Assembly (NCBI GenBank): GCA_033964015.1
Contig: CM066912.1
Location: forward strand, 19,393,073-19,457,072
Reading direction: 5' to 3'
Origin: Scolanthus callimorphus
Taxonomy: Eukaryota > Cnidaria > Anthozoa > Actiniaria > Edwardsiidae
DNA length: 64,000 nucleotides
Position numbers and translations under genes: made by a program. This document shows, one piece after another, positions 23,104-33,719 of the stretch (positions are counted from its first letter, which is position 1; each line of letters opens with the position of its first letter). The notes beneath the pieces were generated by a model. The model was given only the letters and a program-made list of their open reading frames with translations. It ran no database searches and was not told the origin of the DNA.

Positions 23104-23757
23104 ATGTTTCACATTGCGATTATATTTGCAAGCTTGTTTTCAATTGTTTTTGTTTACAAGGTGGTCTTTGAAGACCTTGCAGCCATCCAGGCCCTGGGAT
23201 TGAAAGCATTCGTGTTCACCAATACACAAAGTCGTCGATATCAAATAGCTCTTGGAGAAGGGCGGAAGAAGTGTGAGTTTTATAACAAATGTTCATCATT
23301 ATTGAGGAAACTCTTTACGCACAGCAAAAGGTTACAAAAGGGGGCAATTATGAATTCAAAACCTCTGAAAACAGTTAGATTTAACAATAAAGAGGAGATT
23401 AGATATATTCCAAGAGTTCGCCGGTACGAAGACGAAGAAAGGATGAAATACCTTGGAAAGTCAGAAGTGAAAAAGAGAAATGTTCAGAAGTTCAAATGTA
23501 AATTCTTCACTCAACTCTTCAAAAAATTGGGCCTCAAGAAAAACAACAAAATAGGCCCTGCCCCATTTGATGCCAAGACCGTCAAAATGCCGCGGTCAAT
23601 TCTCAAGAACAAACAGATTATAAACAAGGAAATTATGAACCAGTCTAATAAAGAACGGATCGCGCGCGTAAACCGACGTGTTGGACTGGTTGAGAAAAAC
23701 AAAAGAAAAGTTATTCCTTCACTGGTTAGACTACTACACCGAATGCATGGCAATTAG
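23104..23757 (+). CDS. Small basic membrane-anchored protein with RVxF-like PP1-docking motif
   Basis: A 217-residue single-exon frame. Residues 2-21 are a hydrophobic segment suited to a membrane anchor. After a basic linker, KTVRF at 89-93 fits the RVxF consensus for docking protein phosphatase 1, followed by hydrophobic IRYI (99-102), where PP1 regulators often carry a second contact. The C-terminal half is strongly Lys/Arg-rich with PRSILKN at 163-169. An N-terminal membrane segment followed by RVxF is the layout of PPP1R15-type eIF2-alpha phosphatase regulators, but the Trp-containing block of that family is not evident, so this is only a possibility. AATAAA at 23835-23840, about 78 bp after the stop, supports a real transcript. 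It faces 22192-22635 head to head. Confidence 0.55.
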   Translation: MFHIAIIFASLFSIVFVYKVVFEDLAAIQALGLKAFVFTNTQSRRYQIALGEGRKKCEFYNKCSSLLRKLFTHSKRLQKGAIMNSKPLKTVRFNNKEEIRYIPRVRRYEDEERMKYLGKSEVKKRNVQKFKCKFFTQLFKKLGLKKNNKIGPAPFDAKTVKMPRSILKNKQIINKEIMNQSNKERIARVNRRVGLVEKNKRKVIPSLVRLLHRMHGN

Positions 23758-23834
23758 TAAAGTCGTTTTTATTTTTAATTTTAACTTATTGTAAATGCGC
23801 GTTTGATTATATTTATAGAAGATGCGCAATAAGT

Positions 23835-23840
23835 AATAAA
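23835..23840 (+). terminator. Poly(A) signal AATAAA after the RVxF-motif gene
   Basis: AATAAA in the AT-rich sequence about 78 bp downstream of the stop at 23757. Confidence 0.55.
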
Positions 23841-24299
23841 TATTATTATAATTATTAATGATAATTGGTAGTGTACGAGTTTGACAGTGCAAGGCGCTTC
23901 GTTTTTAAACTGAAAAAATCAGTTTGTTTGGTAAGCATAGAAAAAATGACGAAACTATATTCTAGGTAACGTTCATCTACAAGTTTAAAAGTTTTCTTCA
24001 CGCTTTCCCCTGTATTGACACCAATAATTAGAAACTTCAAAGATGTGTTGAAATCTGCACACTATACAGAAGTGGCTTTTCTTAAGTTATGATTGACAGT
24101 CTACCTTTCCTGCCAAAAGGGAAGCTTTTTGCATTGAATTATGACTTTTATAATGAAGAGAATAATTCCTTGTTACTAGATGGTAAAGCCCTCAATTAAA
24201 ACAAATGTCGTTATTATTATCAACAACAGCCTTAGGAATTCCAAATTCTGTGACGTCGATAAAGGTGAATGTTTTAAAGTGCATATGAACGAAATCGGT
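23841..24299. other. Gene-free stretch
   Basis: AT-rich sequence with one short minus-strand frame (23855-24040) and no other support. Nothing recognised. Confidence 0.5.
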
Positions 24300-24790
24300 T
24301 TTTAGCGGAACTCGTCCCGCGCAAGCGGTGCACCATACCTAAGAGAAAAACGTATTTCGTCGAGCTGATTTTGAAACGTCACGGGTAATTTAATTCATTT
24401 TTTCATTTCATTGATACGCCATGCCTAACTGATCAGTGCGTAAAAATGCAATTAGCGAATAGATAATTGTGTCAAAGTTTGGTTGCCATAAGTGGTTCGT
24501 TTCGCGAGATATCATTGTTTTTCTTTTTTCTGTATAAAATCCTATAGCGTACGCCGTCCGTCCGTCCGTCATCCGTGTACCCTGTGGGAACCCTGTGTTA
24601 TTGCTTGGAAATTTAATATCTCGAAAAGGATAAAAAAAATAAGAAAACCATTCTTGGAGAGAATTATATAGAGAGCAAGACGCACATAATGCCTGCCTGA
24701 CGTGACGTGGCGTCGTTACCAATGCCGCGAAACTACTTTTGGCGATAAATGTCGAGATCAGGCGCGCGCGCGTGTGCATATCTGGGCGAC
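24300..24790. repeat. Dispersed repeat, GCACCATACCTA/GTCCGTCCG family, copy 1
   Basis: AGCGGTGCACCATACCTA, GAGCTGATTTTGAAACGTCACG, GCCGTCCGTCCGTCCGTC, GGGAACCCTGTG and ATATCTC recur in the same order and orientation at 47599-47950. A fragment (TGGACCATACCTAAGA) is at 58389-58404. Short frames on both strands are part of the repeat. Confidence 0.7.
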
Positions 24791-25096
24791 TTGGGACTTT
24801 GTTTTTAATTATTCGGCAGAAGGAACATCTATTTCTCTTTACTAGTTCGTCTTATATTTTACCATTTACCTGTGGTGAGGTTAGAATTAATAGCTTTGTC
24901 GTATGCTTTTACAGTCAAGCGGAATTAGCGTGAAAGAAAATGACGTGTAAGAAAGGGCGAATTTTGACAATTTAAAAGCACATTTTATCGCCATCTCATC
25001 ATTTAAAAAGAAACTCACTGAATTTTTGCTTTCTCGTTAAATTTTTTTTTTCTTGTAATCTTTATTTGTCTGTTTCGTACTTGAATGTTAGTATAG

Positions 25097-25136
25097 TAAT
25101 ATATAGATTTAGGCACTGCCTAAAAGCGGAGCTCCT
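25097..25136 (-). repeat. Dispersed repeat end, AGGAGCTCCGCTTTTA family (inverted)
   Basis: TAATATATAGATTTAGGCAC then TGCCTAAAAGCGGAGCTCCT, the reverse complement of the block at 2636-2675. Flanks (24791-25096, 25137-25827) hold no supported gene. Confidence 0.7.
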
Positions 25137-25827
25137 AATTTGAAATCCTCAAAGGTCGTGCATATGCATATCTCTGATGAAGGAAGTCAAGGGTTAGTAA
25201 TACCGGCCAGATGGACTTCGAAACTCAAATTGCTACCAAGGAAGGGCTCTAATAATCAAAAATGCCGGATTGTAGGAAATTTTGAAATATCGTATTCGTA
25301 ATCAGGTCACATAATTCTCCCTCTACGGACCGACCTAAAGTCGGTAAATAAGTTATTTTTTATCCAACTCAAAAGTTTGACTTTTTCGATAAAAACAAGC
25401 ACGCGAAAATGGTTACCGTCACCTAGGTCAGAGATAGAAAAATGTTGCCCCCCACGCGCGCTCTAAGAGCCAATCAGAATGCAGAATTCGTTACCGTGCC
25501 CTTGAGGAAAAACATTGTAACTTGACACATATTCATTCCACTACTTTATTGCTTTGAAATAAGTAATGAATATACAACTTCTATATGTTGGGGTGCTTTA
25601 CAAAACGAGCATCCATAGGATGAAAAACCCTTGCGTGCCCGCAACTCTATGATTCAGGGAAAATCCCCAGCCCTATGGATCACACCCTCGTCCTGCTGGG
25701 CTCGGACATCATATTATTCAGTTTTTTTTTCTCCTTCTTGTCCTCCGTCTATGCTCGTGAAACATGTAAGTAGTATAGGAGGGGCCGAATTACCCGTTTT
25801 TTTGAGGCGGAATACTAATTTTGAGGC

Positions 25828-26070
25828 GGAATACATAATGAGCGTCGCGGTTGAATTAATGAGCGTTCCCACGCGGAATTAATGAGCTTGCGGTTGATTG
25901 TTGACACAGGTGTTCTTTTGTTCTTTATTGCGCAGGAATACATAATGAGCGTCGCGGTTGAATTAATGAGCGTCCCCACGCGGAATTAATGAGCTTGCGG
26001 TTGTTTGTTGCCACAGGTGTTCTTTTGTTTAAAAGTGAGCGGGAATACATTAAGATTGTTGACACAGGTG
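25828..26070. repeat. 107 bp tandem repeat (GGAATACATAATGAGCGTCG)
   Basis: Two full units begin at 25828 and 25935 with the shared blocks GGAATACATAATGAGCGTCG, GGTTGAATTAATGAGCGT, CACGCGGAATTAATGAGC and CACAGGTGTTCTTTTGT. A third, shortened unit starts near 26040. A partial unit (GAGGCGGAATAC) precedes at 25804. Confidence 0.85.
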
Positions 26071-26729
26071 TTCTTCTGTGTTCAACACGTGGCTGTGGTT
26101 TCTTTTGTCTCTACCATGTGCTTGTGGTTTCTATTTTAATCAGAGTCTATAAAACCAGAGGTTTAGTGGAATAAAGTGAAAAAATGTGAGGTTAACATCA
26201 TGAAATTTACAGAAAAAAATATTATGGAGGATGACGTTAAGATTCTGTTTTCTTTATTATATATTACATTGTCCCTTATTTGACTATAAAAATAGCAGGA
26301 AAAAGTACAAGTACACGAAAAGGATCAATTCTATCAATGTCCCTTCTAAGAACACTCCGACACAAGCAGCCCCAAGCCCTTTATCTATTTTTATTTACCT
26401 AAATGCGCGCTTAGAAAAAAAGACAAATAAAATGAATGCAATACCAATACATGTAATTTATACAAGAAAAATAAACGGGGACAAAAGGAGACAAAAGGTG
26501 ACAAAATGGACAATTATATACTTGGTGAGTATCCTAAATTTATATTTAAAATACTACACTTTAATTATGTTACACTTCTCAGGGGTAGGGTAGGGAATTT
26601 GTTTTATAAAATATGGAAAACATTATAGGGAGGAGGAGGAGGACCATTCTGAAAGGAGGAGCATTTTTATTCAGTGAGGAGGAAGGGCAAACAAAGGGAC
26701 ATTATAAAAATGTTTTTTTAGTATTTGAC
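26071..26729. other. Gene-free stretch
   Basis: A 120-residue plus-strand frame at 26231-26593 is Lys/Ile/Tyr-rich, reflects AT-rich sequence and has no domain. Purine-rich GGAGGAGGAGG lies near 26631-26700. Confidence 0.4.
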
Positions 26730-26773
26730 GGGCGCTGTCGCGGGCGTCGGGCGCTGTCGCGGGCGTCGGGCGT
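26730..26773. repeat. Short GC-rich tandem (19 bp, two units)
   Basis: GGGCGCTGTCGCGGGCGTC occurs at 26730-26748 and 26749-26767, then GGGCGTT. It is GC-rich within AT-rich surroundings. Confidence 0.85.
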
Positions 26774-26775
26774 TT

Positions 26776-26835
26776 GGATTTAGGAAATGGTCAGACATAA
26801 TGAGTTCTAATTATTCTTATTGTTATATTTCTGAC
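26776..26835 (+). repeat. Dispersed repeat, GATCAGCAGACT family, shortened copy
   Basis: GGATTTAGGAAATGGTCAG is joined directly to ACATAATGAGTTCTAATTAT. Compared with 28541-28725, about 60 bp has been lost between these blocks. Confidence 0.65.
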
Positions 26836-27680
26836 AAGTATCACATGAATGTTCAAGGCCTAAGAAGATATGCTTTTAAATAAAATACCTTGGCAATTAA
26901 GGCCTAAGAAATATGCTCTAAATACAATACCTTGGAAATTAATGTTTTTTTTTAGCGTTGAAGTTCGGTTCATCTGAGGCCGCCATTATGAAAGATCGTA
27001 CCGGAAGGCAATCTTGAATATTTCTTTCAGTCCAAAAATAAAATTGAAACTTTGATATGCAAGTAGGTATGGCCTTTGCTAAAATGTTCACAATATAAAT
27101 ATCTAAATATACATTTCAAGACTACCAGTACCGTAAATTGTAGAATTTAGTTGTGTTGCTTTCCTCTCCACAACACAATTTGTATATAACATATAAGCTT
27201 ATAGGAGCTCTTTTTTAATGATTCATGCCCAGTCAGTTTCTCCTCCCTTTTCTGTCGTTAATGGCTTCAAAATCAAAAGCGCATTTCCCAATCCTCTATC
27301 TTTTTCTCACAGAAAAGGCCCACATTGGATTTCACAAATTAAAACCTACTAGTTGATGCCCATGAAAAATTCACCGGGTGCAAGTGGGGAATTTATCTTA
27401 CATATGACAATTTTTTAAAACAAATGGAAAAAAGAAAAATACTATATTTGCTTCTGGTGTCAAGCAAGACAGTAGTGTACGTTTCTTCAAACATGAATGA
27501 AAATTATTCTCAGGTCAAGCTTTAACATTAGAATTATCCCTGCAAATAACTGTAACCAATATGTAACAGAACCATTTGGGTCTGGATGTCTATGGTGCAT
27601 TCGGCTGTACGAACTATGTTCTTTTTTAGTTTCTGTGGGAGACTCCAACAGGCAATATGGCGGCTTTGTACCTCGCTTAA
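26836..27680. other. Gene-free stretch
   Basis: AT-rich. A 25-30 bp direct repeat (GGCCTAAGAA-ATATGCT...AATACCTTGG) is present twice near 26860-26940. No gene. Confidence 0.45.
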
Positions 27681-28222
27681 GAAATCGCTTGAATTAGAAC
27701 TTAGCTCAAGGCGACCTTTTTCAAACAAAAACATGCACACTGGTGAGATTTCCTCCTTCTGTTCAGGTTTGTGAACTACGTTTTTTCGGCTCCAACATCT
27801 CTGTGTTTAGTATACATTTCGAAAGTTTTATACCGGGCTCCAAGAGGCTGTCAAACGACTGTTGTTTGTGAACCGAGTGTTTATTTATAAAATGGCGCTC
27901 TGATCTTTTTGGAAAAACGATTTTTGCTTGAACATTACTGTGTGATTTGTGCAAGAATCGCGTAGGTCTGGACGTTTTTCTTGCTTTCGGCTGCGAGAAA
28001 TCATTTATTTTTGGGTTTCTGTGGAAGGCGTAAAATGGCGCCTTTGCGAACTTAATCTTCTCGCTTACGAAAACGCTTGAATTAGATCTTCCGTCCACTT
28101 TATCGTTTTCGAATAAAATGTATCCAATAACACAGTTCCCCAAGTATGCAAGAAAATGGCGTGGTTTTGAAATTCCGTGGTGCAGCCGTTTTTCCAGGCT
28201 GCTGGGCTAACAGTTTGACCTT
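27681..28222 (+). repeat. Long dispersed repeat, copy 2 of 3
   Basis: Direct-orientation match to 13822-14466, ending in the same CCAGGCTGCTGGGCTAACAG block, with about 100 bp less in the middle (the second GGCTCGG-TTTTTAGTATAG section of copy 1 is absent). Confidence 0.8.
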
Positions 28223-28540
28223 TTTCCTTAAACCGTCCAAAAAATGCCTAAAATTCGGCAAAAAAGCTAAAAAAATAGTCCAAGTCCGGTATTTGGAAAA
28301 AGCAACAAAGCTTGGTACGCAAGGGAGCATGGGTAAATATTTCTTTGAATTTATGTTAATTGTTATAAACACACATGCTTAGAAATGTGCTGAAATGTAA
28401 TGAGTTTACCTGTGGTTGCGATAACTGTCTGAAATCAGATCAAACAGTAGTAGTTAAGATACCTCCATTATCCTTTGCGCTTGAAGCTTATAGGCTTTTT
28501 GGGGCCAACGTTACCCGGAAACGGTATATAACCTAGCTGT

Positions 28541-28725
28541 ATTTAGGAAATGATCAGCAGACTGATTGGATTTGAGAGTAGAATGGATAAGTTTATTTGA
28601 AGAATTCAGGTTTACGACGGACATAATGAGTTTTAACTATTCTGATTGTTATATTTCAGGCAATGCTCCCCAAAGGAAATTTTATAATTTTAGGCCCCAA
28701 AACAACCAGAAATACATGACAAAAG
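28541..28725 (+). repeat. Dispersed repeat, GATCAGCAGACT family, copy 3
   Basis: Longest copy, starting ATTTAGGAAATGATCAGCAG and running past ATTCTGATTGTTA. The 89-residue frame at 28566-28835 crosses its edge and is not supported as a gene. The flanks 28223-28540 and 28726-29223 show nothing else. Confidence 0.65.
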
Positions 28726-29223
28726 TGGTGCTAAATCAGACCTTTAAACTGGTACTGTTTCGATGCCTCAAAAATGGAACCTATTATTTGGTCCGTTTTA
28801 GATCCTTGGATGTGGTACTGATTTGGACCTACTAGCAATGACCATTTTATTGCAAAAGTACTGACTCAATTCCAAAATAAGGTCTGATACAGTACTCACA
28901 GAATAGCTAAATAGCCTTCCAGTTAGGACTGTTTCAGACCCCTACCAGAAGAGATTGTTTAGCAATGAAATACCTCAGTCAAGTTAAGAAAGAAAGCATA
29001 ATTTTAATTGAACACAATTTATTCAAATTATTAATTTAATACAATCAAATTTATACAATATCTGTATGCACACTATAATAATCTACACATTGAACATCTA
29101 TAAGGAAATGGTTGCTTAAAACGTCCATTTCAGGATTGAATACTGACATATTTTCTAATGATAACAAGAACTCAGAACTTTGGGTTTCTTTTAAAAAATT
29201 GTTTTAAATAGATGTTGTATACA

Positions 29224-29652
29224 CTATAGGCCGTTACCATGCAAAATTGATTAATAATATTTAATAGTTATCAGAAAATGAAATCCAGTATTCAATTCTA
29301 CACACCTGTATTAGTAAAATTTCAAAGGTTGTGAAGATTGCTTGAAAACTGAGTGAGATGTGAATTTTCAAAACTTCGTATTATTTATTTTTTTGCAAGA
29401 AATGTATGGGAAAATACATTGAAACGAGGGTGGACGGGCATCAATTCCAGCCTCGATTTGACGTATACATTTCTTTGTAAAAAGTAAGCCAGAATACGAA
29501 GTTTTGAAAATTCATATCTCAGCCAGTTTTCAAACAATTCTTTTCAAACTTTGCAATTTTACTAATACGGATGTGTAGAATTGAAAACTGGATTTCATTT
29601 TCTGATAACTATTGAATATTATTAATCAATTTTGCGTGATAACGGCCAATAG
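29224..29652. mobile_element. Large palindromic element with about 190 bp arms
   Basis: CTATAGGCCGTTA at 29224 pairs with TAACGGCCAATAG ending at 29652, and the pairing continues inward (GATTAATAATATT, TTATCAGAAAATGAAATCCA, TTTTCAAAACTTCGTATT) to a loop near 29420-29465. No coding capacity. It abuts the exon candidate at 29609-29851. Confidence 0.85.
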
Positions 29653-29851
29653 TAAAAACAAGAGGCATTAACACTAACTTTACAAATACCAAATCACAGG
29701 TTGAAAAACGGCTAGAGTTCATGTTTGCAGTGCAGCTTGTATTCTGTAAGAAATAAGACAGACAAATAATGTCTACAATAAGAAATATTGTTGCTGTTGT
29801 CACTGTAACTGCAAGCAAATCTTTGTTGTCATTTTTTAGCAAGCAATTCAT
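29609..29851 (-). CDS. Possible first exon of a membrane protein (TMD0-like), cut by the palindrome
   Basis: An 80-residue frame with two hydrophobic segments: residues about 13-34 (LAVTVTTATIFLIVDIICLS) and 55-68 (FVKLVLMPLVFTIG). Two helices with RFSTCDL between them loosely resemble the N-terminal TMD0 of ABCB9/TAP-type transporters. This is from memory of the fold pattern, not an alignment. The last 14 codons lie inside the palindromic element, so if this is an exon the element truncated or replaced its end. No further exon was found. Confidence 0.2.
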   Translation of the reverse strand: MNCLLKNDNKDLLAVTVTTATIFLIVDIICLSYFLQNTSCTANMNSSRFSTCDLVFVKLVLMPLVFTIGRYHAKLINNIQ

Positions 29852-30071
29852 GTTTTACATGAGATACCAAAACATACCCACCAACCCCGACAGCAATTAG
29901 ATTCTTGTCGACTCAATCAGAATCCCATAGCTCAATTCTTACAAGCGAGATTTGACGTTGATAGCTCAATTCGACAAAAACACAGGTTACCCGCGCGCAA
30001 AGAAAGTTCAAAGCTCGAATTACTTTTCACTAAAATAATACTCAAATCTTTTGGAAGATTTACAGCGAATA

Positions 30072-30263
30072 ATTGGTACGGATTCTATAGTCTGAATTCT
30101 CGACTGCAGAATCACTCGACTCCAGAACTCCACATTAAATTTCACTTGACTAAATGAAAACGTCGCACTCGTCACTTCGCGACTTGTGAGTTTTCGCGTG
30201 AAATTTACTGTGGAATTCACTCGTCGATCGTGTGATGAATTTATCTATAGAATCCGTACCAAT
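30072..30263. mobile_element. MITE with ATTGGTACGGATTCTATAG termini
   Basis: ATTGGTACGGATTCTATAG (30072-30090) and its exact reverse complement (30245-30263) bound a 192 bp element whose interior also folds (CACTCGAC, GTCGCACTCG, AAATTTCAC/GTGAAATTT). No coding capacity. Confidence 0.85.
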
Positions 30264-30280
30264 CATTCAGTAAATATTTC

Positions 30281-30475
30281 AGGGCTGTTTTAGAAGTTTT
30301 GAGAAGGTCTGAAAGGGACCAATTCTTGGGGCTGAATTACAACCCGCAAGCGATTCGGCACTTGGTATCTAAAACAAATCTTCTAGGGCTGTTTTATCAG
30401 TTTTGAGAAGGTCTGAAAGGGACCAATTCTGGGGGCTGAATTAGAACCCGCAAGCAAGTCGACCCGTATCTCCTA
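30281..30475. repeat. 104 bp tandem duplication
   Basis: AGGGCTGTTTTA, GTTTTGAGAAGGTCTGAAAG and GGGACCAATTCT recur 104 bp apart (starts 30281 and 30385). Further GGTCTGA words extend to 30600. Confidence 0.8.
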
Positions 30476-31004
30476 AATCAGATCTACTCGTTCAGAGTAA
30501 ATCGGCACAATGCGGGGCTATTTCAGAACATCATTTGACTGAAATGGCTCCTTTTCTGTAAATCAGACCTTGCAAGGTCTAATATAGAACCGCTACGAAA
30601 GGGTCTGAATTGGTAAATTGGGCTGAATCAGCTCTCTCAAAATTACAGTGCACACAGCAATCCACTCGTTTTTAAAAACCTGCGTAGAGCCTCCAAAACG
30701 AACGTAAACGTCAATAAGTTCTTAGAAATCACTAAGGTGCAGGATTGCGGTTTCTCAAAATATCATGATTGTATATCATCTAATAATATGGATGCAAACA
30801 TTTCTCGATTCTGATTGGTCGAGAGCAGTGCAATTACAAAAGTAATTATATAGCCAGCTCGAAATCCCATTGTGCCGGCAGATCGATTTTTCTTGAATCG
30901 TCCAATTATTTTTTAATTGGATCGCGCGCGCTCTAATTGGACAGTTCGCGCTAAAATTGGACAGTTTGGGTTTGAACATGGATGTTATATAATTAATAAA
31001 TAAC

Positions 31005-31143
31005 AGGACTCCATGCTTGTCCAATTAAGAAAAAATTGGATGATTCCTCGGAACTCCAAATTGGACTCGGCCTGCGGCCTCGTCCAATTTTGGAGTTCCT
31101 CTTAATCATCCAATTTTTTCTTAATTGGACAGCATGGAGTCCT
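31005..31143. repeat. 139 bp palindrome
   Basis: AGGACTCCATGC...GCATGGAGTCCT with TCCAATTAAGAAAAAATTGG and its complement inside, and a GC-rich loop GGCCTGCGGCC near 31070-31080. CCAATT words recur to its left (30899-30965). Confidence 0.85.
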
Positions 31144-31601
31144 ATTATATATACTAATTTGCACTCCAAAAAAGTAATTGCACTCAAATGAGTGCAGGTA
31201 TTTCATGAAGCTGATTGGCTAAATAAACAATGGATTTTGCGAACGAGCCAATCAAATGCGCGCTAGCTGTCACGCCACTCGATCTGTTTGAGCCTTGTCA
31301 ACAAGATGGGAGATCAATAGATGGCTTTGGATGGAGGGAGAAATTCGGTTCCTTTTCATGAAAATCATCTTCCGAAACCCTTGGAAAGCAAAATGTGAAT
31401 TCCTTATGGACTTGAGCAAGACTTGTTTTAGTTTTCATTCTTTGTTATGGAAGGATATGAAGGGAAATCTTCGTTGACTGTGAATCTAGCGGCGGGAAAT
31501 GCCAGCGATGAAAATGAACTAGAAGTTTACAAGAACACATGCGATACGGACAGTTTTCCGGATCAAATTCCTGTCAATCTTGGTTGTTTAGCTGTTACAA
31601 G

Positions 31602-33141
31602 CATCGCGAAGAATGGCTGGTCATATGGTTATGCGCATAATATTAAAAACTAAAATCACTCGCGCGTTACCTCATTATAGGGCTGGCGGGAGCCTCAAAT
31701 ACAGAGAAAACGGCAAAATGCATGTCAAGTAGCTCGACAAAAAATCACTCCTGATTAGCTTTTAATTCTCACACTAAATTACCCTTGCTGTTGTATTATG
31801 CATTGCTTCATATACAATTTAACATGCTTTCCATGATGTGTGGTTGAAAAAAGCATAGTACTTCGGGGTTATGAATACGGAGCAAAGTTTTACGAATTCT
31901 GTATGGGAAACTGACGATTGCGAACTTTGGAAGTTTTTTTCTTAAAAGCGGCGAGTATTCAAGAAAAATTACCAAGGTTTTCTTGTGGCCGCTGCCAAAG
32001 GCTTGAAAATGATTCTTTGTTGGTGAAATTCCGTTGAGAAAAGGATAGTACTTCGAATGAAAAACCGAGAAATCGACTATAAAAGTGATTTACAGATAAT
32101 TATGCACTTCTGATTCGATAAAATCATATCCACTTTCTACTCCCTTGGGATGACAGCTTTCTGTTTCTATGGTAACATATATACACCGTGCACGAACTAA
32201 TCAGAACCGCTACATTTAAATTGCTCGATTAGGAAAGGGTTTTAAAACATGCGCTAATAATTTCCTCGCGCCGGATAGAAGTTGTGAAGCATATTTGAAC
32301 GTATGTGAATTCTCTGTCATCGCCAGTGATTATTCTTGAAAGAGGTGAGTTGTTTGCCACTTGTTATTTTAATACAATACAAGGCCTTGAGCTTTGGACA
32401 GTAAATCTTTCAAAACAATCTCAACTCGAACGGGGACTAGCTTTCCGAGTGTGCCAGAAAAAGGCTTTACCGCAAATTTATCGAGCTACATTCCATGTGT
32501 TTAAATGTCCATGTATGTACGGAAAACTCGACAAGACCTTGAAAGGCGTCGGTGAAAATTTGCCGCATAGAGCATTTCTGATCTAAGTAGAGCTGTTTTA
32601 CTACATTCCTCGGCTTCTGGTTTACTAAATACGATCTCTAATATCTTTAAAGAAACCTTACATACTATAGATTGGCCTTTTTATAAAGAGTATGCGACGA
32701 GATTTGAGTGTGTTTTGAGAAGACTGTAGATTCCTTTTTTATGAGCACGCGACGCGATTTGAGTGTGTTTTGAAGAAAATGTGCAAAGCTCGGCAAGATC
32801 TTGAACTTTGCATTATTCGAACAGCGCGTGATCACAGTCCAAGGCAAATTCGGATATCCACGATCAAATTAGTTAGATAAGTGGCCATAAAAACATCATT
32901 AAATATAATTTTACGCGCAAATAAATCCTAAGCTTACTTTAAAGTTCAAGTAGAGTTCAAACATGCCGCGTTGAGGTGATTTTGCATGTTTATCAGTTCA
33001 GGGAATTACTTTAGGGAGCCACTGTTAAACGCCAGCCAATCAGGTCCCATCGGGTTTACCCATGAATTTTAAATGCACAAAGGGTTAATTTATACGACAA
33101 AGATAATGATGTCCAAAATAACAATACCATTCTGCGCGATG
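31602..33141 (+). mobile_element. 1.54 kb unit with CATCGCG termini, copy 1
   Basis: Bounded by CATCGCGAAGAATGG at the left and CCATTCTGCGCGATG at the right, an imperfect 15 bp terminal inverted repeat. The whole unit is repeated inverted and nearly identical at 35414-36955. Inside are a 34 bp sequence doubled near 32686-32775 (GCGACG(A/C)GATTTGAGTGTGT), a 93-residue frame (32305-32586) and no known transposase or polymerase. The flanks (...TTACAAG and GAAAGTTT...) show no target duplication. Confidence 0.7.
32305..32586 (+). CDS. Hypothetical 93-residue frame inside the 1.54 kb unit
   Basis: Starts MNSLSSPVIILERGEL and ends HRAFLI. It is soluble with four Cys (CYF, RVC, KCPC), and I recognise no family. 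In the inverted copy (36250-36050) the same frame is broken because an A5 run has become A6, so the last third reads differently. One copy open and one shifted argues against strong constraint, or marks one copy as dead. No splice or poly(A) evidence. Confidence 0.2.
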   Translation: MNSLSSPVIILERGELFATCYFNTIQGLELWTVNLSKQSQLERGLAFRVCQKKALPQIYRATFHVFKCPCMYGKLDKTLKGVGENLPHRAFLI

Positions 33142-33540
33142 GAAAGTTTACACAAGAGAATATTTCAGGTATGTCTTCTGTGGAAGTTTACCTAGCTATG
33201 TTCACCTTTCTGGACAATATTCTGCCCATTTTTGTTGACCGAAAATGCACAAGCAACTAAGTTAAGCTTTCAAAAGCAATTCAAACTGAAAGAAACCAAC
33301 CAATTAATTAATACATGCTCTCTTATGTTATTTTACCTTGGAATCTGAAATAAAGTTTATGATTGTCAAAACAGAATTCCACCTGCTTCTAGCATGAAAT
33401 AAATGTGTTGTGTCAAGTATATTTATGTCAAGTTAGGTTTTGTAAACTTTGCTCGCTTGTCTCGCACGCGTTCAGTGCATTTGTGGCCGCTGCAAATAAG
33501 GTCTTTCTCTGAAAATTTTTGCATCCATATTATTAATAAG

Positions 33541-33702
33541 TAATCATACGACTATTCTCGTTCAACTTGGGATTAATTACACTCGTGAGTTTTTCAAAAA
33601 GCTCAAATTGCACTCGCCCTAACGGGCTCGTGCAATTTCGATACTTTTTGAAAAACTCACTCGTGCAATTAATCCCAAATTGAACTCGAAGTCGTATGAT
33701 TA
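33541..33702. mobile_element. Hairpin MITE-like palindrome (162 bp)
   Basis: TAATCATACGAC at 33541 pairs with GTCGTATGATTA ending 33702. GGGATTAATTACACTCGTGA and AAAGCTCAAATTGCACTCG pair inward, with a loop at CCCTAACGGGC. A decayed relative lies in intron 2 of the HECT gene near 56125-56215 (GAGTTTTTCAAAAGTATCAA...). Confidence 0.85.
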
Positions 33703-33719
33703 CCTATACAAATTGATAA

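Larger units (their letters stand above)
30781..33539. mobile_element. Terminal-inverted-repeat element hosting a 1.54 kb insert
   Basis: TAATAATATGGATGCAAA at 30781-30798 is mirrored by TTTGCATCCATATTATTA ending near 33537. The interior contains a 139 bp palindrome (31005-31143), a gene-like but unsupported stretch (31295-31601), and the whole 1.54 kb unit at 31602-33141. Without that unit it would be about 1.2 kb. The boundaries are inferred from the inverted ends only. Confidence 0.5.

Noticed and set aside
31295..31653. Two overlapping plus-strand frames (MEGYEGKSSLTVN...)
   Set aside because: No domain, no splice sites, located inside an inverted-repeat element and running into the 1.54 kb unit.
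31602..33141. Helitron or Helentron assignment of the 1.54 kb unit
   Set aside because: There is no TC start or CTRR end with a 3' hairpin, and the two insertion sites do not share an AT or TT target.
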